Source: JACRIM01 sp038042195
GTDB taxonomy: Bacteria; Planctomycetota; Phycisphaerae; UBA1845; UTPLA1
DNA length: 64,000 nt
Direction of reading: 5' to 3'
NCBI GenBank assembly: GCA_038042195.1
Contig: JBBTET010000012.1
Span: forward strand, 124,001 to 188,000
Both the position numbers and the translations under genes were made by a program. Shown here piece by piece: positions 52,941 through 62,584 of this stretch (within the stretch, counting starts at the first letter, position 1; every line of letters starts with the position of its first letter). The notes beneath the pieces are model-generated. The model was given only the letters and a program-made list of their open reading frames with translations, was not told where the DNA came from and ran no database searches.

Positions 52941-55055
52941 CTACGGACACAGCGCGCCGATCGGCGGCTTGGATTCATGGAAAACGCCGTGCAGATCGTG
53001 AGCAATGGTAGGAAATCCCTGCCCTCTGGGAAACAACGCTTGAAAGTCGCCGAACGAACGATCACAAATCCCGGCATTGGCGGCGGGGCTTGGCGCTACC
53101 GGTCGCAAATCGAGTTTCAAAACACCTCGAACGTCCGGGTTGCAATTCAGCAGCCCCAATTCCCTGCTCGTCGCACGGCCATCGCGATCAAAGTTCTCCA
53201 GGGTGGTATAGACACGACTCCCGATGTCGAGGCCGACACGTGGCCAGAGGAGGCACTGACGAAACTCGGCAATCACCGGCTCGCTCACTCCCTTGCGGCA
53301 CGAGCGTATCGAAACACCGCCACGAATTGAGTCGAGAAAGAGATTGTTGACGATCGCTGTCGACGTGTTCTCATTCGACGGAAACGCTGTCTCCTGAAGG
53401 CACCCAATGTTAATTCCCGTCACGCAGGAATAAAACGTGTTGTTAACGACACGACTTTGAGTCTGGGCGTAGTGGCTGACAGCGGCTCCGAAATTGCCCG
53501 GCGGGGTGGCGTCGAAGGGTTGGATGTGGTGAATCACGTTGCCGATCACGAACACCCTAGACTCGGCATAGTGCGGCTTCCCGTTGGCTCTGCGATGAAT
53601 CTTCGGCCCGCAGAGCACGCCAAAGGGGGCGTCGTAGATCTCATTGAACAACACCCAGACCTGATCGCTGTACGGCCAAGTGTCGCAATGGTCGTCGTTC
53701 TGAATGCTGATCGCTTGACCCATGCTCGAGTTGCTCAGTCGCAGGCGATAAAAGTGGTTTTGCGAGAGGATCGCCCGCCGTGTCATCTTCACGTCGATGC
53801 AGTTTTCTTTTACATGGTGAATATGATTACCGCCGACATAGATGTCCTGCGACGGAGCCTGGCCCATCATTCCATTGTTCCGGGACAGGGACACTCCGTC
53901 GCCCTGAATGTGATCAAACACGCTGTCAAGGCACCAGCCGAAACGGGAATTCACTGCGAACTGGCAACCGACGTAATCACTGATGTCATCGCGCCCCGTC
54001 CACGATCCAAAGTCGCGCACACTCACGTCATAAACCACGACATGCTCGATCCGATGCCGATCATCATTTGGCGCGGTGCCCGGTCCATTTTCCTCATGCG
54101 TGGTCCGAAAGCCTATGGCGCTCGCCCCGCCTGTCATCCCGGAAGGGAAGCCGCGTAACGAGCAATGCCGCACCACAACGTGGTGATAGGTTGCCCAAGC
54201 TGCGGGCTTTCGATTCGTCTGCCACTCACACACGAGTATCCACTCTCGAGTATTCCCCGGTTGGGAACAATCGAAGTCGATGTTTTCCACAATGACATAG
54301 TTCCCGCGAATCACCAGGCCGCGGCGAAGCAGCGGTTTGTCCGCCGCCCCGGCCCCTCGCAAAATGACGGGCCGCTGCTCGGTCGTATTCAGGTCGGCAA
54401 GGATGACAATGGAGTTGCCCACGTCCCGATCCGCGGCGGCCCCGTGAATCTCAACGATACTGCCGGCCTGAAGCAATTGTGTCGGGATCGACCGTCGCGG
54501 CTTTTCCGGTGTGCCAAGCGAATTACCGATGTCATCACCCTTCTCAAAATCGACGAAATGAGTGTATGGACCGGCCTTGGTCCGACGATACGGTTCGGGG
54601 CCTTTTCCGTAGTCGTAACGAGCCTCCTTGGCAATGCCAGTGTGCGACGTGATGACACCGAAGTCGGGCGGACGAATGCCGTAGGGCGGGACATAGTCGT
54701 GTGCGACATGCAGTCGAATCACACCGTCGCGGAAGTCGGATTTGTACTCCACACGATAGGTGAAATCATCGTCGCCGGTATAGCCCTCGTTGGGGACATA
54801 CATCAGATTCGGGACCGTGCCGAGCAGTCGCCCGTTGCGCGGCCCCTTGGTCACACGCCAAATGAATAGGTCCGAATCCGCGATCAGCGATGGGTCGGAG
54901 TCATCGACCTGGAATGCTCGCAGCGAGACGTATCGCTGACGACCCGTGAGGACGTGGTAGCTGTCTTCAAAGGCGACGAGACCACCCTGAACCGGGCATG
55001 CGACAAACAGGATGCCAACGACAGTCGAACGTGCGATCATGGATCGACGCAACAT
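52941..55055 (-). CDS. secreted right-handed beta-helix protein with N-terminal Ig/cadherin-like domain
   Basis: A 704-residue exoprotein. The signal peptide ends near VQGG. Residues 25-120 form a cadherin-like/Big-type domain (RNGRLLGTVPNLMYVPNEGYTGDDDFTYRV). Residues 165-620 form a parallel beta-helix with phrases such as RGLVIRGNYVIVENIDFDC, DYVGCQFAVNSRFGWCLDSVFDH, GNHIHHVKENCIDVKM and VVNNTFYSC, as in pectate-lyase-like polysaccharide-active proteins. No catalytic residue can be named. It ends without a dockerin or sorting tail. It starts 31 bp after the DUF5989 gene, so it may belong to the carbamoyltransferase cassette's transcript. Confidence 0.82.
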   Translation of the reverse strand: MLRRSMIARSTVVGILFVACPVQGGLVAFEDSYHVLTGRQRYVSLRAFQVDDSDPSLIADSDLFIWRVTKGPRNGRLLGTVPNLMYVPNEGYTGDDDFTYRVEYKSDFRDGVIRLHVAHDYVPPYGIRPPDFGVITSHTGIAKEARYDYGKGPEPYRRTKAGPYTHFVDFEKGDDIGNSLGTPEKPRRSIPTQLLQAGSIVEIHGAAADRDVGNSIVILADLNTTEQRPVILRGAGAADKPLLRRGLVIRGNYVIVENIDFDCSQPGNTREWILVCEWQTNRKPAAWATYHHVVVRHCSLRGFPSGMTGGASAIGFRTTHEENGPGTAPNDDRHRIEHVVVYDVSVRDFGSWTGRDDISDYVGCQFAVNSRFGWCLDSVFDHIQGDGVSLSRNNGMMGQAPSQDIYVGGNHIHHVKENCIDVKMTRRAILSQNHFYRLRLSNSSMGQAISIQNDDHCDTWPYSDQVWVLFNEIYDAPFGVLCGPKIHRRANGKPHYAESRVFVIGNVIHHIQPFDATPPGNFGAAVSHYAQTQSRVVNNTFYSCVTGINIGCLQETAFPSNENTSTAIVNNLFLDSIRGGVSIRSCRKGVSEPVIAEFRQCLLWPRVGLDIGSRVYTTLENFDRDGRATSRELGLLNCNPDVRGVLKLDLRPVAPSPAANAGICDRSFGDFQALFPRGQGFPTIAHDLHGVFHESKPPIGALCP

Positions 55056-55086
55056 GAACCACCTGCGACGGATCGCCGAGCGCAGC

Positions 55087-55332
55087 CTAAAACAGTGGAT
55101 AGATGAATGGCGCCGCCCCGGTCGTGCCTAGCGCGATCAACACGCCGATGCCGGCCATCGCGAGCAGGATCGGCAGCAGCCACCATTTCTTGTTGTGCTT
55201 GAGGAAGTCAAGAAATTCGGAGGCCAGCCCGGTTCGATGCCCGCCGGCGGCATTCATGAAATCATGATGATCGTCCGGAGTGGGGAGGTTCTTCTTTTTG
55301 TCATCCGGATCGGAGTTGTTAGCCGCGCTCAT
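55087..55332 (-). CDS. DUF5989 family small membrane protein
   Basis: An 81-residue protein with a polar N-terminus and one membrane segment. It has the family pattern FLDFLKHNKKWWLLPILL followed by a glycine-rich hydrophobic stretch and the final APFIYPLF. DUF5989 proteins are known mainly as neighbours of carbamoyltransferases and SxtJ-like proteins. Here it is the third gene of that cassette, 18 bp after the SxtJ-like gene. Its function is unknown; it probably acts with the SxtJ-like protein in the membrane. Confidence 0.82.
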   Translation of the reverse strand: MSAANNSDPDDKKKNLPTPDDHHDFMNAAGGHRTGLASEFLDFLKHNKKWWLLPILLAMAGIGVLIALGTTGAAPFIYPLF

Positions 55333-55350
55333 GGTCGATTCGTCCTCTGA

Positions 55351-55794
55351 TTAGAACTGCCGGAAATATCGCTTCACACTGGCGGGCGGATTCCGCGGAA
55401 TCCAGTGCGTCGTTGCTTGTGCGTTGAATTTCAACCGCAATGCGTCGCGCCCCATCATTCGCATGATAATGCCGATGGGCGTGATGATCAGGAAGAACAT
55501 GATCGACACGACGACATAGGACATCACGAAGCCGATGGGGAAGCTGACCACCGTCAGCGTGATGTACAACCACCTCAATGCAGCGGGAGCCGCGACGGCG
55601 AAGAGGCCGCAGTAGGCCGCGAAACCGGCGAAAACATATGTCGTCATCGGCGCAGCGGAAACTGGAAACTTCCCGAAAGGAAACATCTTGTAGTGCATCA
55701 GCGCAGCCAGTGTCCCAAATGCGACCAAGCCGATGAAGCCGAAGTTCCGCAACGTTCGCGGCGGCGGGTTGTAATCGATGCTGATAAATGCCAT
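55351..55794 (-). CDS. SxtJ-like membrane protein
   Basis: A 147-residue protein with about four hydrophobic segments. Its early TLRNFGFIGLVAFG and the end part ALRLKFNAQATTHWIPRNPP with a short hydrophilic C-terminus match the SxtJ family named from saxitoxin clusters. The start at 55794 lies four bases after the carbamoyltransferase stop, so the open frame reaching to 55950 inside that gene is not used. It is likely translated with its neighbours and may hold the carbamoyltransferase at the membrane; that role is inferred. Confidence 0.82.
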   Translation of the reverse strand: MAFISIDYNPPPRTLRNFGFIGLVAFGTLAALMHYKMFPFGKFPVSAAPMTTYVFAGFAAYCGLFAVAAPAALRWLYITLTVVSFPIGFVMSYVVVSIMFFLIITPIGIIMRMMGRDALRLKFNAQATTHWIPRNPPASVKRYFRQF

Positions 55795-55798
55795 GACG

Positions 55799-57634
55799 TT
55801 AATCCAACTGGAACTGCGCCAAGTATTCGGCCACCTTCTCGGGGTCGACCTTGGGCTGCTCTTCCTTGTACATAACAAAGTTCTCAACCACGAGCACATC
55901 CATGTCGCAGGCCATGAAGCAACGGTAGGCGTCTTCCGGCGTGCAGACAATCGGCTCGCTACGCACGTTGAAGCTGGTGTTGATAACCACTGGGCAGCCC
56001 GTCTTGTCCTTGAAGCGCGTCATGATGCGGTGCATGCGCGGATGGCGCTGGGGATCGACTGTCTGAACGCGGGCCGAATAGTCCACGTGCGTGATGGCCG
56101 GCACGACGGACCGCAACTGCTTCAGTTTGTCGATGCCGAAAACGCCTTGATCCCCGTTCACCGGCAGGCGCTTGTCTTCCTTCACCGGAGCCACGAGCAA
56201 CATGTAAGGGCTGTCCTCATTGGGTCGCATGTCGAAGTAATGGTGAACGTCCTCGCGTAGCACGCACGGCGCAAACGGCCGAAACGACTCGCGGAACTTG
56301 ACCTTCAGATTCATGATCGACTGCATCTTGGTCGACCGGGCGTCGCCGATGATGGAGCGACAGCCGAGGGCACGCGGGCCGAACTCCATGCGGCCGGCAC
56401 TATGACCGATCACCTTTTCGCCGGCGATGGCATCCGCGATCTTGTCAACGACGTCCTCTTCCTTTTCATAGAAGTGGTACTTCGCGCCGACACGGTCGAG
56501 GAACTTGCGCGTCTCATCATTCGTAAACGACGGGCCAAGCAACGAACCCTGCTGCGAATCGAGATCGCGCATGGGCGTGCGCTTGTTGTTGAGCAGTTGA
56601 TACCAGACGAAGAGGGCCGCGCCCAGGGCACCGCCGGCATCACCGGCTGCCGGCTGAATCCAGATATTCTCAAACGGCCCTTCGCGAAGGATGCGGCCGT
56701 TACCGACGCAATTGAGCGCGACACCGCCGGCGAGGACCAGATTCTTGCTGCCGGTTTCCTTGTGCAGATGATTCGATGCCCGAAGCATGATCTCTTCCGT
56801 GACCCATTGGATCGACGCGGCGATATCCATCTCGCGCTGTGTCATCTTGGATTCGGGCGGTCGCGGCGGCCCACCGAACAAATCATGGAAGGCCTCGCTC
56901 GTCATGGTGAGGCCCTGGCAATAGTTGAAGTACTTCATGTTCATCCAGACCGAGCCGTCCGGCTTGATGTCCATGACTTCCTTCATGATCAGATCGCGAT
57001 ACTTCGGCTCGCCATACGGGGCCAGGCCCATCAGCTTGTACTCGCCCGAGTTCGGCTTGAAGCCGCAGTAATAAGTGAAGGCGGTGTACAGCAGGCCGAG
57101 CGAATGCGGAAAGTGCATCTCGTGCGAGATGTGAATCTGGTTGCCCTGCCCGTAGCCATAGCTGGCCGTGGCCCATTCACCGACGCCGTCGAGCGTCAGG
57201 ATTGCCGACTCTTCAAACGGCGACGGGAAAAAAGCACTCGCGGCGTGCGATTCGTGATGTTCGGTAAAGACGTAGCGGCCCTTGTATTGCCCCTTCAGCC
57301 CGCGATCCATTTCGCGCGGCAGGTGGAGCTTCTGTTTCATCCACAGCGGCATGGCCTCCATGAAGCTTTTGAAGCCACGCGGAGCAAACGCCAGATACGT
57401 TTCCAGGAGTCGTTCAAACTTGATCAGCGGCTTGTCGTAGAACGCGACGAAGTTCAGATCCTTGGCGGTGATCTTGCCTTCCTTCAGACAGTAATCAATA
57501 GCATTCTGAGGGAAGCGATAGTCGTGCTTGATCCGTGTGAAGCGCTCCTCCTGCGCAGCGGCGACGAGCCGGCCGTCCTGCACCAGGCACGCAGCGCTGT
57601 CGTGATAGAACGCGGAAATACCGAGGATGTTCAT
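55799..57634 (-). CDS. carbamoyltransferase of the NodU/CmcH family
   Basis: A 611-residue enzyme expected to transfer a carbamoyl group from carbamoyl phosphate to a hydroxyl of a sugar or small molecule. It starts MNILGISAFYHDSAACLV, with EERFTRIKHD, then the metal-site HHESHAASAFF and LDGVGEW of the Kae1-like half. The C-terminal YrdC-like half has FRPFAPCVL and VINTSFNVRSEPIVCTP. All are standard. The target is unknown; NodU modifies chito-oligosaccharide, CmcH cephem, and others act on antibiotics or surface glycans. It heads a cassette with SxtJ-like, DUF5989 and a beta-helix gene. Confidence 0.93.
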   Translation of the reverse strand: MNILGISAFYHDSAACLVQDGRLVAAAQEERFTRIKHDYRFPQNAIDYCLKEGKITAKDLNFVAFYDKPLIKFERLLETYLAFAPRGFKSFMEAMPLWMKQKLHLPREMDRGLKGQYKGRYVFTEHHESHAASAFFPSPFEESAILTLDGVGEWATASYGYGQGNQIHISHEMHFPHSLGLLYTAFTYYCGFKPNSGEYKLMGLAPYGEPKYRDLIMKEVMDIKPDGSVWMNMKYFNYCQGLTMTSEAFHDLFGGPPRPPESKMTQREMDIAASIQWVTEEIMLRASNHLHKETGSKNLVLAGGVALNCVGNGRILREGPFENIWIQPAAGDAGGALGAALFVWYQLLNNKRTPMRDLDSQQGSLLGPSFTNDETRKFLDRVGAKYHFYEKEEDVVDKIADAIAGEKVIGHSAGRMEFGPRALGCRSIIGDARSTKMQSIMNLKVKFRESFRPFAPCVLREDVHHYFDMRPNEDSPYMLLVAPVKEDKRLPVNGDQGVFGIDKLKQLRSVVPAITHVDYSARVQTVDPQRHPRMHRIMTRFKDKTGCPVVINTSFNVRSEPIVCTPEDAYRCFMACDMDVLVVENFVMYKEEQPKVDPEKVAEYLAQFQLD

Positions 57635-57886
57635 GCCGTCGATCCGCTCCGGAAAATGATCCCTTGTGACGATACGCTTCGGCGAACCATGTAGTTTACA
57701 GCCTTTTCACAGGAAGGCCATTTGAAGAAATCGAGTCGCCTCGGTGTAATCGACCGTTTGTCCCAGCCTCTGTAATTGCATAACGGCTTATATTGCAACA
57801 TGTTATGTTCCAAATACCGCTTGGTATCACGCGGCCCCTCAGCAGAGTAAGACCATAACGAAACGCGTAGCCGAAAATATCGGAAC

Positions 57887-60748
57887 CTACCGAAGGTAGC
57901 GACCGGTGTGACTGGCTTCGCTGGCAGCGACCACCGCCGGTGTCCCCTCCGCCACGATCCGCCCGCCCGCCTCGCCGCCCTCCGGCCCAAGATCAATGAT
58001 CCAGTCGGCCTGGCGAATCACGTCGAGGTTGTGTTCGATCACGACGATACTGTGCCCAAGATTGCAGAGCCGATTCAGAACATCCACCAGACGGTGAATG
58101 TCGGCAAAGTGGAGACCGGTCGTCGGTTCGTCCAAAACATAAAGCGTGTGCCCCGCAGCCGACTTGCCCAACTCCGCGGCCAGCTTCACGCGCTGGGCCT
58201 CGCCGCCTGAAAGCGTGGTCGACGCCTGACCTAGTGCCAGATATCCAAGGCCCACATCGTTCATGGCGGACAACATCTGGCGGATCACGCTGAAACTCTC
58301 AAAGAATGCCATCGCCTCCTCCACGCGCATGTCCAGCACATCCGCCACGGTCTTGCCGCGAAAACGAATCTCCAGCATCTCCCGACTGTATCGCGTGCCA
58401 CGGCATTGATCGCACACCACGAAAATGTCCGGCAGGAAGTGCATCTCGATCCGCTTCACACCCTGGCCCTGACACGCCTCGCACCGGCCGCCCTTCACAT
58501 TGAAGCTGAATCGCGCCGCGTTGTAGCCGCGCAATTTTGCCTCGCGCGTTTTCGCGAATAATTCGCGCACGTGATCAAAAACTCCGGTGTACGTTGCCGC
58601 GTTGCTGCGCGGCGTGCGCCCGATGGGAGACTGATCGATCTCAATGATCTTGTCGACGTGGCTCACACCGAGAAAGCGGTCGTGCTTCCCAACGCGAGCA
58701 TGACCGTCGGCAAGTCGATTCTTCATCGCCGGCAACAGAATCTGATTGATCAGCGTGGACTTGCCCGAACCGCTGACCCCCGTGATGCAACAGAACACAC
58801 CGAGCGGCAGACGCACGTCGATACCCTTGAGATTATTCTCCGCTGCGCCTTTGATCTCCAGTGTTTTCTTCATCGAAACGGCGCGCCGTTGAGCCGGCGC
58901 CTCAATCACGAGGTCACCACGGAGATACTTCGCCGTGATGGAGCTTGTTGACGACCACAACGCCTCGCGTGGGCCGTTCACGAGAATCTGTCCGCCGTGC
59001 AAACCTGCCTTCGGGCCTACGTCAACGATCCAATCCGCCGCCGCGACCGCCTCAGCATCGTGCTCAACGACGATCACGGTGTTTCCCATTGTGGTCAGTT
59101 CGCGCAATGTACGAAGCAACTTCGCTGTGTCGCGTGGATGCAATCCCGTCGTCGGTTCATCGAGGACGTAGCACACGCCGACCAGGCCGCTGCCGACCTG
59201 CGTGGCCAGCCGAATCCGTTGCGCCTCGCCTCCGGAGAGCGTGGCCGTTGTGCGATTCAGCGTGAGATACCCGATGCCGACATCGATCATGAACGTCAGT
59301 CGCCGCCCGATCTCCTCAACAATCGTCGCTGCGATTTTTCCGGCATCGCCACTAAATTGAAGCCCCGCGAAATAACCGGCCGCTGCGTCAATGCTCATGG
59401 CCGTCACGCGGTCGATTGATAAAGTACCAACCTTCACACAGAGCGCCTCCGGCCGCAGCCGCGCCCCGGCGCAGCCTTTGCACGGCGACTGGGTCATGTA
59501 AGCGTGCAAAGCGTCCTTGACCGAGTCGCTCTCCGTCTCCTTCCAACGGCGCACCAGATTCGGCAACGCCCCCTCAAAGTGACACTTAAACTCCTTCTCG
59601 TCGGTCGCGCTTGTCCCGTGAAGCAGGATTTTTCGTTTCTTCTCAGGGAGTAGTTTGTACGGCGTCGATGGCGAGACCTTGAAATGCTCACAGAACTCGT
59701 CCAGCAGCCGGTTGTAAACGCCTGCCATGCGCTGGCCCGACCGTCGCCACGGCTCGATCGCTCCGTCATTCAACGAACGCGAGGGATCGGGCACAACCAA
59801 TTCCGCATCGAACTCCAGGACCGTGCCCAACCCGTCACACGCTGGACACGCCCCATGCGGCGAGTTGAACGAGAACAGGCGCGGCGCCAACTCAGGGAGG
59901 CTTAACCCACAGTCAATGCAGGCGTAGCGCTCGCTGAAGTTTGCGGCTTCCCACGTCTCCTTTGATGCTGCGGAACTCGTGGGACGCGAGTACGAGATCG
60001 TCACCAGTCCCTCCGCCGCACGCAAACTCGCTTCGACTGATTCCGTCAGGCGCATGCGAAGTTCGGGCTTAATGACAATGCGATCCACGACGGCCTCGAT
60101 GGTGTGTGCCTTGGCCGTGCTCAACTCAGGTGCGGCTTTGACCTCATGAATCTCACCGTCAATCCGGGCGCGTACGAAGCCCTCGCGCAGGATGCGCGCC
60201 AGCACCCCGGCGTGATCGCCTTTTTGCCTGCGCACCAACGGGGCAAGGAGGATCACCTTGGTCCCATCAGGCAGTGCAAGCAAGGTGTCCACCATCTCGG
60301 CCACCGACTGCCGAGCGATCACTTTTCCGCACTGTGGGCAATGCGGTGTCCCCACTCGCGCATAAAGCAGGCGCAGGAAGTCGTAGAGTTCCGTCGTCGT
60401 CGCCACGGTCGAGCGAGGATTGCTCCGCCCACTTTGTTGAGCAATCGCTATGGTCGGCGGCAGACCGGTGATCTGATCAACATCGGGCTTCACCATCTGG
60501 CCGAGAAATTGCCTTGCATAGGCGGATAGGCTTTCGACGTAGCGGCGTTGCCCCTCGGCATAGATGGTGTCAAAAGCGAGGCTGCTTTTGCCCGAACCAG
60601 ACAAGCCCGTGATGACGATGAGCCGGTCTCGGGGGATGTCGAGTGAGACGTTGGCGAGATTGTGCGTGCGAGCGCCCCGGATCGAAATGACCCGTGTCTC
60701 GCCGGTGACCATGTTTTGCGCGGTTTCAGCCATGACCAAATCGGTCAT
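57887..60748 (-). CDS. uvrA: UvrABC excinuclease subunit A
   Basis: A 953-residue DNA-damage recognition ATPase. It has two ABC modules: Walker A GLSGSGKSSLA near 50 and GVSGSGKSTLI near 660, with signature motifs LSGGEAQRIRLA and LSGGEAQRVKLA and LDEPTTGLH in each. Zinc modules include CPQCGK, CIDCG...CPACDG and CEACQGQG...CDQCRG. DNA-binding KPDVDQITGLPPTIA is present. Length is normal. It acts with UvrB and UvrC, which are not in the window. No SOS box can be assigned upstream. Confidence 0.97.
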   Translation of the reverse strand: MTDLVMAETAQNMVTGETRVISIRGARTHNLANVSLDIPRDRLIVITGLSGSGKSSLAFDTIYAEGQRRYVESLSAYARQFLGQMVKPDVDQITGLPPTIAIAQQSGRSNPRSTVATTTELYDFLRLLYARVGTPHCPQCGKVIARQSVAEMVDTLLALPDGTKVILLAPLVRRQKGDHAGVLARILREGFVRARIDGEIHEVKAAPELSTAKAHTIEAVVDRIVIKPELRMRLTESVEASLRAAEGLVTISYSRPTSSAASKETWEAANFSERYACIDCGLSLPELAPRLFSFNSPHGACPACDGLGTVLEFDAELVVPDPSRSLNDGAIEPWRRSGQRMAGVYNRLLDEFCEHFKVSPSTPYKLLPEKKRKILLHGTSATDEKEFKCHFEGALPNLVRRWKETESDSVKDALHAYMTQSPCKGCAGARLRPEALCVKVGTLSIDRVTAMSIDAAAGYFAGLQFSGDAGKIAATIVEEIGRRLTFMIDVGIGYLTLNRTTATLSGGEAQRIRLATQVGSGLVGVCYVLDEPTTGLHPRDTAKLLRTLRELTTMGNTVIVVEHDAEAVAAADWIVDVGPKAGLHGGQILVNGPREALWSSTSSITAKYLRGDLVIEAPAQRRAVSMKKTLEIKGAAENNLKGIDVRLPLGVFCCITGVSGSGKSTLINQILLPAMKNRLADGHARVGKHDRFLGVSHVDKIIEIDQSPIGRTPRSNAATYTGVFDHVRELFAKTREAKLRGYNAARFSFNVKGGRCEACQGQGVKRIEMHFLPDIFVVCDQCRGTRYSREMLEIRFRGKTVADVLDMRVEEAMAFFESFSVIRQMLSAMNDVGLGYLALGQASTTLSGGEAQRVKLAAELGKSAAGHTLYVLDEPTTGLHFADIHRLVDVLNRLCNLGHSIVVIEHNLDVIRQADWIIDLGPEGGEAGGRIVAEGTPAVVAASEASHTGRYLR

Positions 60749-60806
60749 CGTATCAACGCGATGCCGAGAAGGTCAAAGCGGCGACGGAAATGAAAACGCA
60801 TGGGAT

Positions 60807-61001
60807 TCAGGGTCGAACGTGTACGTCCACATTCACGTCTTCGTTTTTGTCTTCTGGAATCTCGACATCCACGCTTGTGTACGGTGCGCGAACGCGAATG
60901 GTCTTCTTCTTCTCTACCCGCTTCTCCGGCTGGGCGCAGCCTCCGCCACATAGAATCACAGCCAGGACAACCAAACACAAGAGCGATCGATAGGTGAACA
61001 T
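60807..61001 (-). CDS. small lipoprotein
   Basis: A 64-residue protein. A signal peptide with LVVLAVILCGGGC provides a lipobox (Cys at about residue 22), followed by 40 charged residues (KRVEKKKTIRVRAP, then VDVEIPEDKNEDVNVDV). The mature part is strongly polar with alternating Val and Asp/Lys, and no family is recognised. The open frame extends to 61130 but the signal peptide places the start at 61001. It lies between uvrA and the thrombospondin-3/dockerin exoprotein on the same strand. Confidence 0.65.
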   Translation of the reverse strand: MFTYRSLLCLVVLAVILCGGGCAQPEKRVEKKKTIRVRAPYTSVDVEIPEDKNEDVNVDVHVRP

Positions 61002-61129
61002 CAATAATTCCAGAATGTGGGCAGGAAGCAGAACAATCGGCCGCGCCGAATCCAACAGCGTACGACAGGCCGCCCAGAACCGTGCCACCACTATCTCATC
61101 GGTAAAACGGAGAACGAGCCCTGATCGCA

Positions 61130-62302
61130 CTATGGCCCGAGCAATATGTTCACAAAGAGGGGAATGTCGAAACCGTCATTGGCCAGATCGTGGTTCAGGT
61201 CGCAGGCACAATCATCGTCCGGATTCACCGACGTGCCGAAGATGGTGCCAATAAACCGAGGAATGTCTAGCCCATCGACATCGCCATCACCGTTCGCGTC
61301 GCCTGCGGCACGGTTGATGCAGAAGTCGCACAAATCGCCAATGCCATCGCGATCGAAGTCGTCTTGATTCGTATTGGCGATGTTGGGGCAATTGTCGCAA
61401 CCATTGAAGAGCGTGTCGCCGTCGCTATCGCTCGGACATCCCTGTCCGTTTACCGTGGCACACGCCAGGGTCGCCGGACACAGATCCAGGTCGTTCAAGA
61501 CACCGTCCCCGTCGGTATCCACCAGCGAACATCCCATGCCATCGACCGGTTCGCCGATCCCCGTTGCGGGACATGCATCATCGACATTGGGAAAGCCGTC
61601 TCCATCCGTGTCGGACAATGCGACCACATACAAGTTGTCGTAGAAGCCTTTGTCAGCGCCGTTTCCGTCGACATGGTACAAATCCACGTCGGCCAATGTC
61701 ATCGTAATCCCAGGTTCGAGGGCCACTTCCTGCGCGACGATCTGGCCGTCCACGAACAGGTTCGCCTCACGCGGTGCGGCGTAATTCAAATCAATGCGAA
61801 AACTGTGCCAAGCATTCCGCGTCACGCTCACGCCCGTTGAGAAAAAGCTGAACCCGTCCCACACCAACACTTGATCGGCGTCATTCACAATGATCGCGCT
61901 GACTCGACGCGCCACAGGAACGCTCGTGTCATATACATCTACGCCCCATGCCGAACTCAACGGTTGAGTCGTGGCATCCAGGTACATGTCAAATGAAATC
62001 TGCACGATCGGAGCCGACCCGACGATGACGGGAAAGTTCAACGGCTTCCACCACCAATGCGACGCGAAACCGATGGCCGCGTCGATCCGCGTCGCTCGTG
62101 CTCCGCTTTGAAAAAACGCATTCTGTACCATCGCCAAGCCCGGAGTCGCAGGCGAATCCGTTGATACCCAGCCATCCTGTCCCACGAGATTCCCGTTCGC
62201 AAACGCTGGAGTTTCAAACGGCGCGCTGTAAATCAACTGCGCCTGGGCAGCCGAGGCCGTCACCATGATGACCAGTATTGCTCTAGCGAAGATGGCACGC
62301 AT
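61130..62302 (-). CDS. secreted LamG-like protein with thrombospondin-3 and dockerin segments
   Basis: A 390-residue exoprotein. The signal peptide ends ASAAQAQ. Residues 22-225 form a jelly-roll domain of the concanavalin/LamG kind (YSAPFETPAFANGNLVGQDGW, RIDLNYAAPREANLFVDG, FYDNLYVVAL). Thrombospondin-3 units (DTDGDGFPNVDDACP, DTDGDGVLNDLDLCP) follow, then a dockerin-like end (GDANGDGDVDGLDIPRF). It thus has both calcium-binding modules but no sorting tail. A role in binding carbohydrate or matrix is likely. ATG at 62356 is the farthest start; 62302 begins the signal peptide. Confidence 0.8.
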   Translation of the reverse strand: MRAIFARAILVIMVTASAAQAQLIYSAPFETPAFANGNLVGQDGWVSTDSPATPGLAMVQNAFFQSGARATRIDAAIGFASHWWWKPLNFPVIVGSAPIVQISFDMYLDATTQPLSSAWGVDVYDTSVPVARRVSAIIVNDADQVLVWDGFSFFSTGVSVTRNAWHSFRIDLNYAAPREANLFVDGQIVAQEVALEPGITMTLADVDLYHVDGNGADKGFYDNLYVVALSDTDGDGFPNVDDACPATGIGEPVDGMGCSLVDTDGDGVLNDLDLCPATLACATVNGQGCPSDSDGDTLFNGCDNCPNIANTNQDDFDRDGIGDLCDFCINRAAGDANGDGDVDGLDIPRFIGTIFGTSVNPDDDCACDLNHDLANDGFDIPLFVNILLGP

Positions 62303-62523
62303 GAGTTTTATCCAGACGAATACCGTCGAGGCCGTGGGTGAAGGACGTGCGAGCAAGTTCTCTAAACTGAATTAACGGACTTCCAACACCCCGCCTGCAC
62401 CCAATCTTACTGCGACGGGGCGGTCTAATTCAAGGAAGTATGGCATGAAAGTGCCGTGCGCCGATGGAATTCGGGCTGTACACAGTGGCACAATTCGATA
62501 GCAGATCGGTATTTACTGGACCA

Positions 62524-62563
62524 ATCGATTCGCCCCCCCGACGCCGCCGGAGGGCGAATCGAT
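62524..62563. terminator. perfect 12-bp hairpin downstream of the tricorn-like gene
   Basis: ATCGATTCGCCC at 62524-62535 pairs perfectly with GGGCGAATCGAT at 62552-62563 around a 16-base loop. It sits 22 bp beyond the stop of the minus-strand protease gene. No T-run follows, so it may be an unconventional terminator, an mRNA-protecting stem or a repeat; termination is the most likely reading. Confidence 0.5.
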
Positions 62564-62584
62564 GCCGTTGACGCTGGAGGCTGC

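Noticed and set aside
56402..57694. Plus-strand frame of 430 codons
   Set aside because: It is antisense to the carbamoyltransferase, which has full family motifs; the frame has none.
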